Positions 22,101 through 29,883 of a stretch of 64,000 nt of DNA are shown here, in pieces; position 1 is the first letter of the stretch, and the number at the start of each line of letters is the position of its first letter. The notes beneath the pieces are model-generated. The model saw nothing but the letters and a program-made list of their open reading frames with translations. It was not told the origin of the DNA and did not search any database. Source of the DNA: Streptomyces griseoluteus (GTDB taxonomy: Bacteria > Actinomycetota > Actinomycetes > Streptomycetales > Streptomycetaceae). The DNA is taken from the NCBI GenBank assembly GCA_000717735.1, contig JOBE01000039.1, forward strand, positions 1 to 64,000, written 5' to 3'. The translations under genes and the position numbers were made by a program.

Positions 22101-23765
22101 CCTGCCCCCGCCCTTCTTGGGGTCCGAGCCCGCGAGGAACACGCCGAACAGGCCCCGGTCGGGGATCGTTCCGCCGGAGGTGACGGCGAGGCGCTGCGCG
22201 CCCGGCCGCCCGGTGACCGTCCCGGCGACCCGGTCCCAGACCACGCGGGGGCGCAGCTCGGCGAAGGCGTCCGAGGGATAGCGGCCCGCGAGCATGTCGA
22301 GCACGCCCGTGAACGCCGACTCGGGCAGGGAGGAGAAGGGCGCCGCCCGGCGCACCAGGGACAGGAGGTCGTCCACCTGCCAGGTGTCGAGCGCGACGAT
22401 GGCGACCAGCTGCTGCGCCAGGACGTCCAGCGGATTGGCGGGGATCCGCATCGACTCGATCGCACCCGAGCGCATCCGCTCGGTGACCACGGCGGCCTGC
22501 ACCAGGTCGCCCCGGTACTTCGGGAAGACGACGCCCGTCGACACCGCGCCCACCTGGTGTCCGGCGCGGCCCACGCGCTGGAGACCCGAGGCGACCGACG
22601 GTGGCGACTCGACCTGCACGACGAGGTCGACGGCGCCCATGTCGATGCCCAGTTCCAGGCTGGAGGTGGCCACCACGGCGGGCAGCCGGCCGGCCTTCAG
22701 GTCCTCCTCCACCTGGGCGCGCTGCTCCTTCGACACCGAGCCGTGGTGGGCGCGGGCCAGCAGCGCGGGGGCGCCCTGCGCCGCCCCCGACTGGGCCATG
22801 ATCTCGGCCGGGGAGGCCGTGTCGGGGAGGGGTTCGCCGGTCGCCCGCTCGTACGCGATCTCGTTGAGCCGGTTGCACAGGCGCTCGGCGAGACGCCGGG
22901 AGTTGGCGAAGACGATCGTGGAGCGGTGCGCCTGGACGAGATCGGCGATCCGCTCCTCGACGTGCGGCCAGATCGACGGCTTGTCGCCGCCGTCCTTGCC
23001 CTCGGAGGCCGGGGAGCCGCCCAGCTCGCCCATGTCCTCGACGGGGACGACGACGGAGAGGTCGAACTCCTTCCCCGACGGCGGCTGGACGATCTCCACG
23101 GCGCGCCCCGGGGACAGATAGCGGGCCACCTCGTCCACGGGGCGGACCGTCGCCGACAGGCCGATCCGGCGCGCGGGGCGGGGCAGCAGCTCGTCGAGTC
23201 GCTCCAGGGAGAGGGCCAGGTGCGCGCCCCGCTTGGTGCGCGCGACCGCGTGGACCTCGTCCAGGATGACCGTCTCCACGCCCGCCAGGGCCTCGCGGGT
23301 GGCGGAGGTGAGCATCAGGAACAGCGACTCGGGCGTGGTGATCAGGATGTCCGGCGGCCGGGTCGCGAGCGACCGGCGCTCGGCGGGCGGCGTGTCACCG
23401 GAGCGGATGCCGACCCGTACGTCCGGCTCGGGCAGTCCGAGCCGCACCGACTCCTGCCGGATGCCGGTCAGCGGTGAGCGCAGGTTCCGCTCGACGTCCA
23501 CGGCGAGGGCCTTCAGCGGCGACACGTACAGCACGCGGCAGCGCCTCTTCGGCTCGGCCGGCGGGGGTGCGGAGGCGAGCCGGTCCAGGGAGGCGAGGAA
23601 GGCGGCCAGCGTCTTGCCCGAGCCCGTCGGGGCGACGACGAGCACGTCGGAGCCCGCGCCGATGGCCTGCCAGGCACCCTCCTGCGCCGCCGTGGGCGCG
23701 GTGAAGGCCCCGGTGAACCAACCACGGGTCGCGGGGGAGAACGAGTCGAGCGCGGACCTGACCAT
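19116..23765 (-). CDS. lhr: Lhr-type ATP-dependent DNA helicase
   Basis: A 1549-aa superfamily 2 helicase of the long Lhr class. The N-terminal motor has motif I APTGSGKT, motif II ILDEVHA, SAT in GLSATVRP and motif VI QRVGRAGH (residues within about 1-480). The Lhr core with winged helix and beta-barrel follows. A large C-terminal domain reaches the end; in mycobacteria this region forms a tetramer. Lhr is a 3'-5' translocase induced by DNA damage in mycobacteria. The minus-strand start ATG at 23765 is preceded by GGGGGGC only 7 nt after a CACGAT hexamer, so the mRNA is probably leaderless; an in-frame ATG at 23774 is the alternative. The upstream motif TTGTCAGTGG (see promoter) matches the LexA-independent damage promoter. 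Confidence 0.94.
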   Translation of the reverse strand: MVRSALDSFSPATRGWFTGAFTAPTAAQEGAWQAIGAGSDVLVVAPTGSGKTLAAFLASLDRLASAPPPAEPKRRCRVLYVSPLKALAVDVERNLRSPLTGIRQESVRLGLPEPDVRVGIRSGDTPPAERRSLATRPPDILITTPESLFLMLTSATREALAGVETVILDEVHAVARTKRGAHLALSLERLDELLPRPARRIGLSATVRPVDEVARYLSPGRAVEIVQPPSGKEFDLSVVVPVEDMGELGGSPASEGKDGGDKPSIWPHVEERIADLVQAHRSTIVFANSRRLAERLCNRLNEIAYERATGEPLPDTASPAEIMAQSGAAQGAPALLARAHHGSVSKEQRAQVEEDLKAGRLPAVVATSSLELGIDMGAVDLVVQVESPPSVASGLQRVGRAGHQVGAVSTGVVFPKYRGDLVQAAVVTERMRSGAIESMRIPANPLDVLAQQLVAIVALDTWQVDDLLSLVRRAAPFSSLPESAFTGVLDMLAGRYPSDAFAELRPRVVWDRVAGTVTGRPGAQRLAVTSGGTIPDRGLFGVFLAGSDPKKGGGRVGELDEEMVYESRVGDVFTLGTTSWRIEDITRDRVLVSPAPGVPGRLPFWKGDQLGRPLELGRAVGAFLREVGALADEDARLRLLAAGLDAWAADNVLAYLKEQREACGHVPDDRTILVERFRDELGDWRVVIHSPFGAQVHAPWALALGARLAERYGMDAQVMHADDGIVLRLPDADLMGLDMGLDLLDHEPVDPSRHLDTTYDADKAPVGAADALFDKGEIGQIVTDQVGGSALFASRFRECAARALLLPKRNPGKRTPLWQQRQRAAQLLQVASEFGSFPIVLEAVRECLQDVFDLPGLTELMGDIEARRVRLVEVTTQEPSPFARSLLFGYVAQFLYEGDSPLAERRAAALSLDSRLLAELLGQAELRELLDPEVLTELERELQWLTEDRRIKDVEGVADLLRVLGPLTDAELVERGAEAGWAPDLGAARRAIRVRIGGREHWAAIEDAGRLRDALGTALPVGVPEAFTEPVKDPLGDLLARYARTHGPFTSSQAAARFGLGAAVTDGALQRLAASGRVVQGEFHPSGIGQEWCDATVLRRLRRRSLAALRHELEPVPPTALATFLPQWQHLGGNSLRGIDGLARAIEQLQGAAVPASALEKLILPSRVRDYTPALLDELTTTGEVLWAGAGSLPGKDGWVSLYLADAAPLLLPPPHPLELSALHESLLTTLSGGYGLFFRQIADQVRATTHPDATDPQLADALWDLAWSGRLTNDTLAPLRSLLGSGRTAGSTAHRARRTVPRGRYGTLTAAARPASRTGPPTVSGRWSLLPPLEPEPTHRAHALARTLLDRHGVVTRGAVAAEGVQGGFSATYRILAAFEDSGQARRGYVVEGLGAAQFAMDGAVDRLRAAATARDRGVEAAAGPRAVVLAAADPASAYGAALSWPEPPAGAGHKPGRKAGALVVLVDGELTLYMERGGKTLLCWPTEADDPALTAAAEALATSARAGALGTVTVERINGTTSLTSPLARPLEAVGFLATPRGLRLRA

Positions 23766-23772
23766 GCCCCCC

Positions 23773-23795
23773 ATCGTGCACCCACCCACTGACAA
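23773..23795 (-). promoter_or_regulatory. LexA-independent DNA-damage promoter (RecA-NDp/PafBC type) of lhr
   Basis: On the minus strand TTGTCAGTGGG (23795-23785) is followed by 6 nt and CACGAT (23778-23773). This is the spacing of the actinobacterial consensus TTGTCAGTGGC-N6-TAGGGT. The upstream half matches 10 of 11 bases; the -10 half keeps the key A and T. Transcription would begin at or within a base of the lhr ATG. Confidence 0.65.
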
Positions 23796-23868
23796 CCGCC
23801 CGGACCTGCGCGAATCCGCTGGTGCTCGCGCTCCTGAAACGGACAGGCCCGGGCCGCCGGGGCCGCCG

Positions 23869-23874
23869 TACCAT
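23869..23874 (+). promoter_or_regulatory. -10 element (TACCAT) of a probable leaderless azlC transcript
   Basis: TACCAT ends exactly 7 nt before the azlC GTG. No ribosome site is present. Confidence 0.65.
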
Positions 23875-23881
23875 CGCTGAC

Positions 23882-24625
23882 GTGGCAGAACAGACAGCAC
23901 CCCCCGTCATACGCGACGGCACGCCGGCCAAACCCGACGCTGCCGTCGTCCGCGACGCCCTCGGTGTCGGCGTCGCCGTCGGACTCTCCGGCTTCGCCTT
24001 CGGCGTGACGTCGGCGGGCTCCGGTCTCAGCGTCCTTCAGACCTGCGTCCTCAGCCTGCTGGTCTTCACGGGCGCCTCGCAGTTCGCCCTCGTCGGCGCA
24101 CTCGCCGCGGGCGGCAACCCCTTCACGGCCGCCGCCGGGGCCTTCTTCCTGGGCACCCGCAACGCCTTCTACGGACTGCGGCTCTCCCAGCTCCTCGCCG
24201 TACCCAAGGCCGTCAGGCCGGTCGCCGCCCACTGGGTGATCGACGAGACCACGGCCGTCGCCCTCGCCCAGCCGTCCCGCCGGGCCGCCCGGATCGGCTT
24301 CACCGTCACGGGGCTCACGCTGTACGTCCTGTGGAACGCGACCACCCTGCTCGGGGCGCTCGGCGCCGAGGCGATCGGCGACACCGCGGCCTGGGGGCTC
24401 GACGCGGCCGGTCCCGCCGTCTTCCTCGCCCTGCTCGCCCCCATGCTGAAGTCCGCGACCGAGCGGGCCACCGCCGGGATCGCCGTCCTCCTCGGCCTCG
24501 GGCTGCTGCCCGTGCTGCCCGCCGGTGTCCCGGTCCTCGCGGCGGCCCTCGCCGCGCCCGCCGTGCTCTGGGCCCAGGGCCGCCGCGCGGCCGCCACGGC
24601 CGGACGAGAGAGGGATTCCCGATGA
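23882..24625 (+). CDS. azlC: AzlC-family branched-chain amino acid exporter, large subunit
   Basis: A 247-aa polytopic membrane protein of the AzlC family, with GVAVGLSGFAFGVTSAGSGL, FTGASQFALVGAL and LGTRNAFYGLRLSQLL motifs. Together with AzlD it forms a two-subunit exporter of branched-chain or related amino acids. The GTG start follows a TACCAT element by 7 nt with no ribosome site. It is divergent from lhr (116 bp apart) and overlaps azlD by four bases (ATGA), so the two subunits are co-translated. Substrate is inferred from the family. Confidence 0.92.
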   Translation: MAEQTAPPVIRDGTPAKPDAAVVRDALGVGVAVGLSGFAFGVTSAGSGLSVLQTCVLSLLVFTGASQFALVGALAAGGNPFTAAAGAFFLGTRNAFYGLRLSQLLAVPKAVRPVAAHWVIDETTAVALAQPSRRAARIGFTVTGLTLYVLWNATTLLGALGAEAIGDTAAWGLDAAGPAVFLALLAPMLKSATERATAGIAVLLGLGLLPVLPAGVPVLAAALAAPAVLWAQGRRAAATAGRERDSR

Positions 24626-24930
24626 ACGTGTGGATCGCGATCGGCCTCACCGCCGTCGGGTGCTACCTGGTCAAACTGCTCGGCCTGCTCGTACCCGCGG
24701 GAACGCTGGAGCGGCCGCTCGTCCAGCGACTCGCCACCCTGCTCCCCGTCGCGCTGCTCGCCGCGCTCACCGCCCAGCAGACGTTCGGCGCGGGCGACGC
24801 CGTCGTCCTGGACGCCCGCGCCGCCGGACTCGCCGCGGCGGCCGTCGCTCTCGTCCTGCGTGCGCCGTTCCTGGTCGTCGTGGGCGCCGCCGTCGCCGTC
24901 ACCGCGGGGGTACGGGCCCTGGGCTGGTGA
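24622..24930 (+). CDS. azlD: AzlD-family branched-chain amino acid exporter, small subunit
   Basis: A 102-aa protein with four hydrophobic segments and the AzlD pattern GCYLVKLLGLLVP...LLPVALLAALTAQQTF. The start overlaps the azlC stop. It is the expected small partner of AzlC. Confidence 0.9.
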   Translation: MNVWIAIGLTAVGCYLVKLLGLLVPAGTLERPLVQRLATLLPVALLAALTAQQTFGAGDAVVLDARAAGLAAAAVALVLRAPFLVVVGAAVAVTAGVRALGW

Positions 24931-24972
24931 CGGCCGCCGGCAGGGATCTGGGGTGGGGACGCGGGCCCCGGG

Positions 24973-25902
24973 TCAGTCGACGGCGCGGCCGTGGGCGCGC
25001 AGGGTGCGCAGGGCCTCGACCGTGACGATCGGCCGCCATTCCAGGGCCGAGCCGGGGGCCCAGGCGCGCCAGCGGATCGGCCAGCCGCCGTCCTCCTCCT
25101 GGTCGGCCGCGAGCCGGTCGAGGGACCGGGCCATCTCCTCGTCCGTGAACCAGCGCGCGGCCAGCGAGTCCGGCACGCGCGCGTAGTCGTGCGGGAAGTG
25201 CAGCTCCCCGGGCGCGTAGCCCTCGGCCACCGGATACTCCTCCTGCCGGTCGGGGTCGAGTACGGCGAGCCGCTGCTCGCGCACCAGGCGTCCGAGGCGG
25301 TCGGCCGCAGCCTCCGCGCGCGAGCGGTCCGGGGCCCCGTCCAGGAAGGCGACGGCGGCCTCGACCTCGTACGGATGGGTCTTCTCCAGCGACTCCACGG
25401 CCGACCAGCAGAACTCGGTGGCCCGGAACAGCCACGCGTGCCACACCTGGTTGCGGTGCAGCAGCCCGACCACGGGTCCGGTCGTGAGCAGCGCGCTCGG
25501 CGGGGAGTCGACGACCGGCACGAACGGCGCCGACGGGTAGGCGCGCTGCGAGGGGTGGATCGCCGGGAGCGCGCCGTCGTGGGTGGACACCTCCGTGAGG
25601 TAGCGGCAGATCCGCTCCACGCGCAGCCCGCCGCAGCGGCCGATGGAGTCGAGGACCCGCAGTGCGTGCGCGGTGTGCAGGGGCTGGCTGACGGGCCCGC
25701 GCAGATCGGGTTCGAGCGCGTGGCCGTAGCCGCCGTCCTCGTTGAGGTACGCCGCGAGCGCCGTTTCCACCTGATCCGCGCCACCGCGCAGGAAGTGGTA
25801 GGCGAACCGGCGCTGTTCGAGGACGCGGGCCGTCAGCCAGACGAATCGCTCGGCGCGGGCCAGGGGGGTCGGGGGCGGGGAGGAGAGGGGTTTTTCGGCC
25901 AT
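24973..25902 (-). CDS. Conserved alpha/alpha-toroid protein (terpene-cyclase/prenyltransferase-like fold)
   Basis: A 309-aa soluble protein without signal peptide. It has QW-like repeats typical of alpha/alpha-toroids: NEDGGYGHALEPDL (about 53-66) and QEEDGGWPIRWRAW (about 279-292). The catalytic DxDD or DDTA motif of terpene cyclases is absent, so an enzymatic role is not supported. It is divergent from the DUF3046 gene. The ATG follows TACGGT by 6 nt with no ribosome site, so the transcript is probably leaderless. I recognise it only as a conserved actinobacterial hypothetical protein. Confidence 0.75.
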   Translation of the reverse strand: MAEKPLSSPPPTPLARAERFVWLTARVLEQRRFAYHFLRGGADQVETALAAYLNEDGGYGHALEPDLRGPVSQPLHTAHALRVLDSIGRCGGLRVERICRYLTEVSTHDGALPAIHPSQRAYPSAPFVPVVDSPPSALLTTGPVVGLLHRNQVWHAWLFRATEFCWSAVESLEKTHPYEVEAAVAFLDGAPDRSRAEAAADRLGRLVREQRLAVLDPDRQEEYPVAEGYAPGELHFPHDYARVPDSLAARWFTDEEMARSLDRLAADQEEDGGWPIRWRAWAPGSALEWRPIVTVEALRTLRAHGRAVD

Positions 25903-25908
25903 GGTCCG

Positions 25909-25914
25909 ACCGTA
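25909..25914 (-). promoter_or_regulatory. -10 element (TACGGT) of a probable leaderless transcript
   Basis: On the minus strand TACGGT ends 6 nt before the ATG at 25902. The same TACGGT-N6-ATG arrangement occurs before the SMI1/KNR4 gene at 36918. Confidence 0.6.
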
Positions 25915-25969
25915 GGGCGGAAAGACGCGGTGACAAGGCCTACGGAGCGGGCTGCACTCTTGGGAGCGG

Positions 25970-25975
25970 GATACT
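25970..25975 (+). promoter_or_regulatory. -10 element (GATACT) before the DUF3046 gene
   Basis: GATACT ends 6 nt before the ATG at 25982, in the context GATACTGGGG, which resembles the GAGACTGG elements before the genes at 26257 and 60508. Confidence 0.5.
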
Positions 25976-25981
25976 GGGGTC

Positions 25982-26176
25982 ATGCGGTTGACGATTTTCT
26001 GGGAGCGGATGGCGGACCACTTCGGTGGGTCCTACGCCGAGTCCTTCGCGCGTGACCATGTGATGACCGAGCTGGGAGGCCGGACGGTACGCGAGGCGCT
26101 GGACGCCGGCTGGGAGGCGAAGGACGTGTGGCGGGCCGTCTGCGCGGCCGTCGACGTGCCGGCGGACAAGCGATAA
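25982..26176 (+). CDS. DUF3046 protein
   Basis: A 64-aa soluble protein matching DUF3046 along its length: RLTIFWERMADHFG at the start and WRAVCAAVDVPADKR at the end. The family is of unknown function and sits close to recA-recX in many actinobacteria. Here about 11 kb of other genes separates it from recA. The start codon directly follows a GATACT-N6 element with no ribosome site. Confidence 0.85.
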   Translation: MRLTIFWERMADHFGGSYAESFARDHVMTELGGRTVREALDAGWEAKDVWRAVCAAVDVPADKR

Positions 26177-26244
26177 CGGTTGGTGGGGGCGGGGTGGACG
26201 GCCGGGATGTGAGGGGTCCCGGGTGGAATGTCCGAGCGGTGCGC

Positions 26245-26250
26245 GAGACT
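26245..26250 (+). promoter_or_regulatory. -10 element (GAGACT) before the AI-2E-family gene
   Basis: The sequence GCGAGACTGGCGGG runs straight into the GTG start at 26257. Nearly the same string precedes miaA at 60508. Confidence 0.5.
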
Positions 26251-26256
26251 GGCGGG

Positions 26257-27594
26257 GTGGCCCCGACTGACGACACCGACCCGACCTCCGCGACCGAGAC
26301 GACGAAGACGCCCGACCCCACCTCCGCGATCAAGGCGACCGACGCGGCCGATACGACCGATGCGGCCGATACGAACGATGCGACTTCCTCGGTCAGGACG
26401 GCCGGCAGGGGCGACGGCCGTGGTGGCAAGGTCCCCGTGAGCGCCGACCCGACCGCCCGGATGCCGCGCTGGCTGCCCCGTGCGCTCGTCCTCGCGCTCG
26501 CGCTCTACGCCTGCTTCCTGCTGGGCAACTGGGCCTTCCATCAGCTCGTCGGGCTCCTCGTCAACATCCTGCTCGCCTTCTTCCTCGCCCTCGCCATCGA
26601 GCCGGCGGTCGGGCGCATGGCGGCGCGCGGGATGCGGCGCGGCCTCGCCACCTTCCTCGTCTTCATCGCCGTCCTGATCTTCGGCGTCGGCTTCGTCGTG
26701 CTCCTGGGCTCGATGCTCGCCGGCCAGATCGTGGACATGGTCGAGAACTTCCCCCAGTACCTCGACTCGGTGATCAAGTGGATCAACCAGACCTTCCACA
26801 CGGACCTGTCGCGGGTCGAGGTCCAGGACAGTCTCCTGAGCTCCGACTGGCTGCGGAAGTACGTGCAGAACAGCGCGTCCGGTGTGCTCGACGTCTCCGC
26901 CACGGTCCTCGGCGGCCTCTTCCGGCTCCTGACGATCTTCCTGTTCTCGTTCTACTTCGCCGCCGACGGGCCCCGGCTCCGGCGCGCGCTCTGTTCCGTC
27001 CTGCCGCCCGCGCGGCAGGCCGAGGTGCTGCGGGCCTGGGAGATCGCGGTCGACAAGACCGGCGGCTACCTCTACTCGCGCGGTCTCATGGCACTCATCT
27101 CGGGTCTCGCGCACTTCGTGCTCCTCGAGATCCTGGACGTGCCGTACGCGCCCGCGCTCGCCGTGTGGGTCGGCCTGGTCTCGCAGTTCATCCCGACCAT
27201 CGGCACCTATCTGGCCGGTGCGCTGCCGATGCTGATCGCCTTCACGGTCAACCCCTGGTACGCGCTGTGGGTGCTCGGCTTCGTCGTGATCTACCAGCAG
27301 TTCGAGAACTACGTGCTCCAGCCGAAGCTCACGTCGAAGACGGTGGACATCCACCCGGCGGTGGCCTTCGGTTCGGTCATCGCCGGGACGGCGCTGCTCG
27401 GCGCCGTCGGCGCGCTGATCGCGATCCCGGCCGTCGCCACCCTCCAGGCCTTCCTCGGCGCCTATGTGAAGCGGTACGACGTGACGGACGACCCGCGGGT
27501 CCACGGCCACCGCAGATACGGCGAGGCGGTGGTGGCCCGGTTGCAGAAGGCCCTGCACCACAAGAAGGAGACCGGCGGACCGGACGGCACCTGA
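26257..27594 (+). CDS. AI-2E-family transporter (PF01594 permease)
   Basis: A 445-aa polytopic membrane protein. Residues 1-65 are a low-complexity Asp/Thr/Ala-rich cytosolic tail. Seven to eight hydrophobic segments follow. Conserved PF01594 features include LLAFFLALAIEPAVGRM, FLFSFYFAADGPRLR, YLYSRGLMALISG, WVGLVSQFIPTIGTYLAG and NYVLQPKLTSKTVDIHP. The family includes autoinducer-2 exporters and Na+/H+ antiporters, so the substrate is open. The GTG start was chosen because GAGACT ends 6 nt before it; upstream in-frame starts have no signal. Confidence 0.85.
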   Translation: MAPTDDTDPTSATETTKTPDPTSAIKATDAADTTDAADTNDATSSVRTAGRGDGRGGKVPVSADPTARMPRWLPRALVLALALYACFLLGNWAFHQLVGLLVNILLAFFLALAIEPAVGRMAARGMRRGLATFLVFIAVLIFGVGFVVLLGSMLAGQIVDMVENFPQYLDSVIKWINQTFHTDLSRVEVQDSLLSSDWLRKYVQNSASGVLDVSATVLGGLFRLLTIFLFSFYFAADGPRLRRALCSVLPPARQAEVLRAWEIAVDKTGGYLYSRGLMALISGLAHFVLLEILDVPYAPALAVWVGLVSQFIPTIGTYLAGALPMLIAFTVNPWYALWVLGFVVIYQQFENYVLQPKLTSKTVDIHPAVAFGSVIAGTALLGAVGALIAIPAVATLQAFLGAYVKRYDVTDDPRVHGHRRYGEAVVARLQKALHHKKETGGPDGT

Positions 27595-27620
27595 GCCCTC
27601 GCTTCAGGCGTAGGAAGGCC

Positions 27621-28400
27621 TCAGAGGTACGAAGGCCGGGTCACCCGGTGCCGGAAGGTGTGCCAGATCCAGGCCTGGACGGCCACGAGCAGCGGGGTGA
27701 CGCACAGCAGGGCGGGCACGAGCAGAGCGAGCGTGCCGGGGGCGGCCGCCCGCTCGGCCAGCGGGAGCGCGGTCCCCGCCCAGAGCGGCAGCCCGCCCAT
27801 CAGGACCGCGGTCAGCGCGAAGGACTGCCAGGGCCGCCCGGCGTGTCCGACGAGCCTGCGGGCCCGCTCGTACGGCAGACCGGTGAGCCGGAGGCTGGCG
27901 AAACCGAGCCCGTGCGCGGCGAACAGCGCGGCGACGGCGAGCGCGGCGAGGAGGCCGGTGGGGCCGGCCGCCGGCGCGTACGGCCGTCCGGTGAGGAGCG
28001 CCGCGAGCAGCCACCCCCAGGAGAGCGCGACCGCCCAGCTGCCGCACGTCACGGCGCCGTCGCAGGCCGCGCGCCAGCGCGGACCCGGGCCCCGGCCGCG
28101 CGACCAGAGTCCCGCGTCCCGCACGATCCAGCCGGTGAGCAGGGCCACGAGGACCGGGACCTGCGCGCTCAGGAGCTCCCCTTCGAGGGCGGGGAAGCAG
28201 CCGACCAGGACCCCGGCGGTGGCGACGAGCCAGACCTCGTTGCCGAGGAAGAAGGGGGCGAAGGAGGCGAGGACGAGCCTTCGCTCGCGGTCGCTCCGGC
28301 CGAGCCGGGGGAGGAGCATGCCGGTGCCGATGTCCGCCCCGGCGAGGACGAACCAGCCCGCCGCGAAGAAGGCGAGCAGGGCGATGGCCAGGGTCTCCAC
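27621..28400 (-). CDS. cydB: Cytochrome bd oxidase subunit II (CydB-like, short)
   Basis: A 259-aa membrane protein with the CydB N-terminal signature GWFVLAGADIGTGMLLPRLG and LGNEVWLVATAGVL. It is clearly shorter than usual CydB (about 335-380 residues) and has about seven hydrophobic segments. The GTG start has AGGAG 6 nt upstream. It follows cydA after 46 bases on the minus strand. With subunit I it would form a terminal quinol oxidase that reduces O2 to water at low oxygen. Confidence 0.85.
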   Translation of the reverse strand: METLAIALLAFFAAGWFVLAGADIGTGMLLPRLGRSDRERRLVLASFAPFFLGNEVWLVATAGVLVGCFPALEGELLSAQVPVLVALLTGWIVRDAGLWSRGRGPGPRWRAACDGAVTCGSWAVALSWGWLLAALLTGRPYAPAAGPTGLLAALAVAALFAAHGLGFASLRLTGLPYERARRLVGHAGRPWQSFALTAVLMGGLPLWAGTALPLAERAAAPGTLALLVPALLCVTPLLVAVQAWIWHTFRHRVTRPSYL

Positions 28401-28446
28401 GGGGGCTCCTCGGGGTTCTCGGTGGGGGGGAGGGAGGTTCAGGGGC

Positions 28447-29751
28447 TCAGTAGCGGGGCGCGGGGAGCGCGTCGGCCGGGTCGGGCGCGCCGCCCTCCGC
28501 CGCTCCTTCGGCGGGGCGTTCGTCGTGGCCGAGGCCGGACTCGACGGGACCCCGCCGGGCGTGGCGGGTGAGGAGCCAGGCGTTGAGGGCGGCGAGCAGG
28601 ACGAAGACCGTGGTGAAGACGGCGAGGGAGAGGCGCATGGTGCCGGGGGAGAGGTCCGAGACGGCGTCCTCCGTCTTCAGCAGCCCGTACACCACCCACG
28701 GCTGCCGCCCGGACTCCCGGAAGACCCAGCCGCTGGTCATCGCGAGATACGGCAGCGGCACGGCCGCCATCAGGACGAGGTGCCAGAACCGGAACCGGAG
28801 GACGACCTTCTTGAAGGAGGCCAGGATCACCCCCGCGAAGCACAGGTACATCATCAGGGCGAAGCTGATCAGCATCAGCAGCGCACCGCCCCGGGTCCAC
28901 GCCTCCGAGGGCACGTAGTCGCCCGGCCCGAAACGTTCCACCATCTCCGCCTGGACCCGGGCGATCTCCGCCGCCTGCCCGCTGAACACCGCCGACTTCA
29001 TCGGCTGGAAGGAATCCAGGACCGCGAACTGCACGCCGCCGAAGACGGCGGCCGCCACGAGCGCGGGCGCCGACAGGAACACCCCGATCCGCAGGCTGCG
29101 GCCGAAGAACTCCCACTCCGGGCTGCGCCGGAAGAGGTGGTAGGCGCTCACCCCGGCCATGAAGAAGCCCGCGGTGAGCAGCGCCCCCGCCAGGACGTGC
29201 CCGAAGGCGAGCAGCGCGGAGGGGTTGGTGAGCACCGCGAGCGGGTCGTCGAGGACGAGCTCGCCGTGCTCGGAGCCGTACCCCACCGGGTGATTGAGGA
29301 AGCCGTTGGAGACGAGGATCCAGTACGCCGACAGGTAGGCGGTCAGGACGACGATCCAGATCGCGGCCAGGTGGGCCCAGCGGTTGAGCCGGTTCCAGCC
29401 GAAGATCCACAGGCCGAGGAAGGTCGACTCGACGAAGAACGCCACGATCGTCTCGACGGCGAGCGAGGCCCCGAGGACGTTCCCCGCCTCGTGGGTGAGT
29501 CCGCTCCAGGCCATGCCGAACTGGAACTCCATCACGAGGCCGGTGACGATCCCGACCGCGTAGTTGATCACGTACAGCTGGCCCCAGAAGCGCACCATGC
29601 GCGCGTCCAGCGGCTTCCGGCCGAGCGTGGCCTTCGTCTGGAGCACGGCGACGACGGTCGCGAGCCCCAGGGTGAGGGCGACGAAGAGGAAGTGGCCGCC
29701 CGCCGTGAGGGCGAACTGCAGCCGCGCGAGATCGAGTACGTCCTGTTTCAC
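28447..29751 (-). CDS. cydA: Cytochrome bd ubiquinol oxidase subunit I
   Basis: A 434-aa membrane subunit that carries the haems. Visible ligands and motifs: His of GGHFLFVALT (haem b595), the two Glu in HEAGNVLG and FFVESTFLGLWIFGW, His in LAFGHVLAG (haem b558), Met in LLMLISFALMM, and the quinol-site signature GWVFRESGRQPW. The Q-loop between is short. The C-terminal 35 residues are Gly/Ala/Pro/Glu-rich. It uses a GTG start. Streptomycetes usually carry a cydABCD locus elsewhere; no cydCD assembly genes are here, so this could be a second copy. Confidence 0.92.
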   Translation of the reverse strand: MKQDVLDLARLQFALTAGGHFLFVALTLGLATVVAVLQTKATLGRKPLDARMVRFWGQLYVINYAVGIVTGLVMEFQFGMAWSGLTHEAGNVLGASLAVETIVAFFVESTFLGLWIFGWNRLNRWAHLAAIWIVVLTAYLSAYWILVSNGFLNHPVGYGSEHGELVLDDPLAVLTNPSALLAFGHVLAGALLTAGFFMAGVSAYHLFRRSPEWEFFGRSLRIGVFLSAPALVAAAVFGGVQFAVLDSFQPMKSAVFSGQAAEIARVQAEMVERFGPGDYVPSEAWTRGGALLMLISFALMMYLCFAGVILASFKKVVLRFRFWHLVLMAAVPLPYLAMTSGWVFRESGRQPWVVYGLLKTEDAVSDLSPGTMRLSLAVFTTVFVLLAALNAWLLTRHARRGPVESGLGHDERPAEGAAEGGAPDPADALPAPRY

Positions 29752-29883
29752 CCGCTCAGCGTCGGCGTACGGTCAGGGGCCCGTCGTCACCCCCCGGTGG
29801 ACACCGGCCGTACCCCACCGGTTGTGCCGGTCCACGCGCGCGTACTCCCCGGGTCGCGACAGCCGCCCCCGATCCCCTACGGG

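Noticed and set aside
17401..22878. A single 1825-codon frame containing the SDR sequence
   Set aside because: Only the last 255 codons are the real SDR; the rest is antisense-phase shadow across nei2 and lhr, which have correct motifs in another frame.
24973..25902. Terpene cyclase assignment for the toroid protein
   Set aside because: QW-like repeats are present but no DxDD or aspartate-rich catalytic motif is visible.
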